Positions 6,686 through 6,944 of a stretch of 6,944 bases of DNA are shown in pieces. The first letter of the stretch is position 1; each line of letters starts with the position of its first letter. Where the stretch lies: assembly GCA_001796415.1 (NCBI GenBank), contig MGML01000014.1, forward strand, positions 661-7,604, in the 5' to 3' direction. A model generated the notes under the pieces. It had not been told where the DNA came from, made no database searches, and worked only from the letters and a program-made list of their open reading frames with translations. The stretch is from Chloroflexi bacterium RBG_13_46_14. GTDB lineage: Bacteria; Chloroflexota; Dehalococcoidia; Dehalococcoidales; UBA2162. A program made the position numbers and the translations under genes.

Positions 6686-6898
6686 GTGGAACAAGGAAGT
6701 TTTCCAAAGTGTCAGAGATGTAAGTCCGGAGATCTGGTACCCCTGTCTGATTTTGGCAGCCAGGGGGCGAATATTTACTACAAAGCGTGGGTTTGTACCA
6801 ACCCTGATTGCGGCTACAACCTGAAGATCAGGAACGGTGATGTTTATATCGATGAGCCCATAATGAGCGGCACTTTGCACAACAGCCGCACCCGTTAA
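6686..6898 (+). CDS. Small zinc-ribbon-like protein, function unknown
   Basis: A 70-residue protein starting at a GTG with a strong GGGAGGAGG ribosome binding site about seven bases upstream. It has two cysteine pairs: C9-x2-C12 in 'FPKCQRCKSGDL' and C37-x4-C42 in 'WVCTNPDCGYNLKI'. The layout (knuckle, about 24 residues with short beta strands, second knuckle) resembles a zinc ribbon that would bind one zinc ion. No membrane segment or catalytic domain is visible. Such proteins often bind nucleic acid or act as adaptors, but nothing here shows the partner. It has its own promoter with a palindrome of Fur/Zur-like geometry. I do not recognise a named family. Confidence 0.8.
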   Translation: MEQGSFPKCQRCKSGDLVPLSDFGSQGANIYYKAWVCTNPDCGYNLKIRNGDVYIDEPIMSGTLHNSRTR

Positions 6899-6944
6899 TA
6901 TCATCCCAAACCAGTTAACAAATCAATAAAAATACGGATGGTGA

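Overview
The window most likely comes from a bacterium of the phylum Chloroflexota, class Dehalococcoidia or a close relative. This is inferred from the GroEL sequence as I recall the family (a '[19 protein letters not shown]' stretch, an '[15 protein letters not shown]' helix and a GGMM tail resembling Dehalococcoides GroEL). It is also suggested by the mix of M16 peptidase, HrcA-type heat-shock control and tRNA-anchored integrated elements. No marker gene here proves it.

Layout. Bases 1 to about 855 are the edge of a mobile region on the minus strand. It holds the first 74 codons of an IS1380-like transposase (running off the left edge) and a tyrosine recombinase gene cut off exactly where the insertion sequence seems to begin. 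Bases 908-1168 carry three tightly packed minus-strand tRNA genes: Leu(CAG), Arg(GCG) and Val(UAC), all with encoded CCA. The broken integrase sits just past the 3' end of tRNA-Val, as expected for an element integrated at a tRNA gene. From there rightward the sequence looks like ordinary chromosome.

Bases 1259-2579 hold a plus-strand promoter and a 420-residue M16 zinc peptidase. A bidirectional terminator at 2780-2808 separates it from the convergent groES-groEL operon (4810 down to 2847). The operon has a clear sigma-70-type promoter, a CIRCE operator with one mismatch, and an additional 28-bp dyad in its leader. Between the M16 gene and groEL lies an unexplained minus-strand open frame that reads like protein but has no good start codon.

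Divergent from groES is an amidohydrolase (5092-5931) whose promoter position predicts a leaderless mRNA. It is followed by the RNA 2',3'-cyclic phosphodiesterase gene thpR (6022-6603) and a 70-residue zinc-ribbon-like protein (6686-6898). The promoter of this last gene contains a perfect 7-1-7 inverted repeat in the -35/-10 spacer, a geometry typical of Fur/Zur/PerR operators.

No CRISPR array, secondary-metabolite cluster or recognised defence system is visible. The most interesting signals are regulatory: the operator in front of the zinc-ribbon gene, the leaderless amidohydrolase and the extra groES leader palindrome. The orphan open frame behind groEL also deserves a look.
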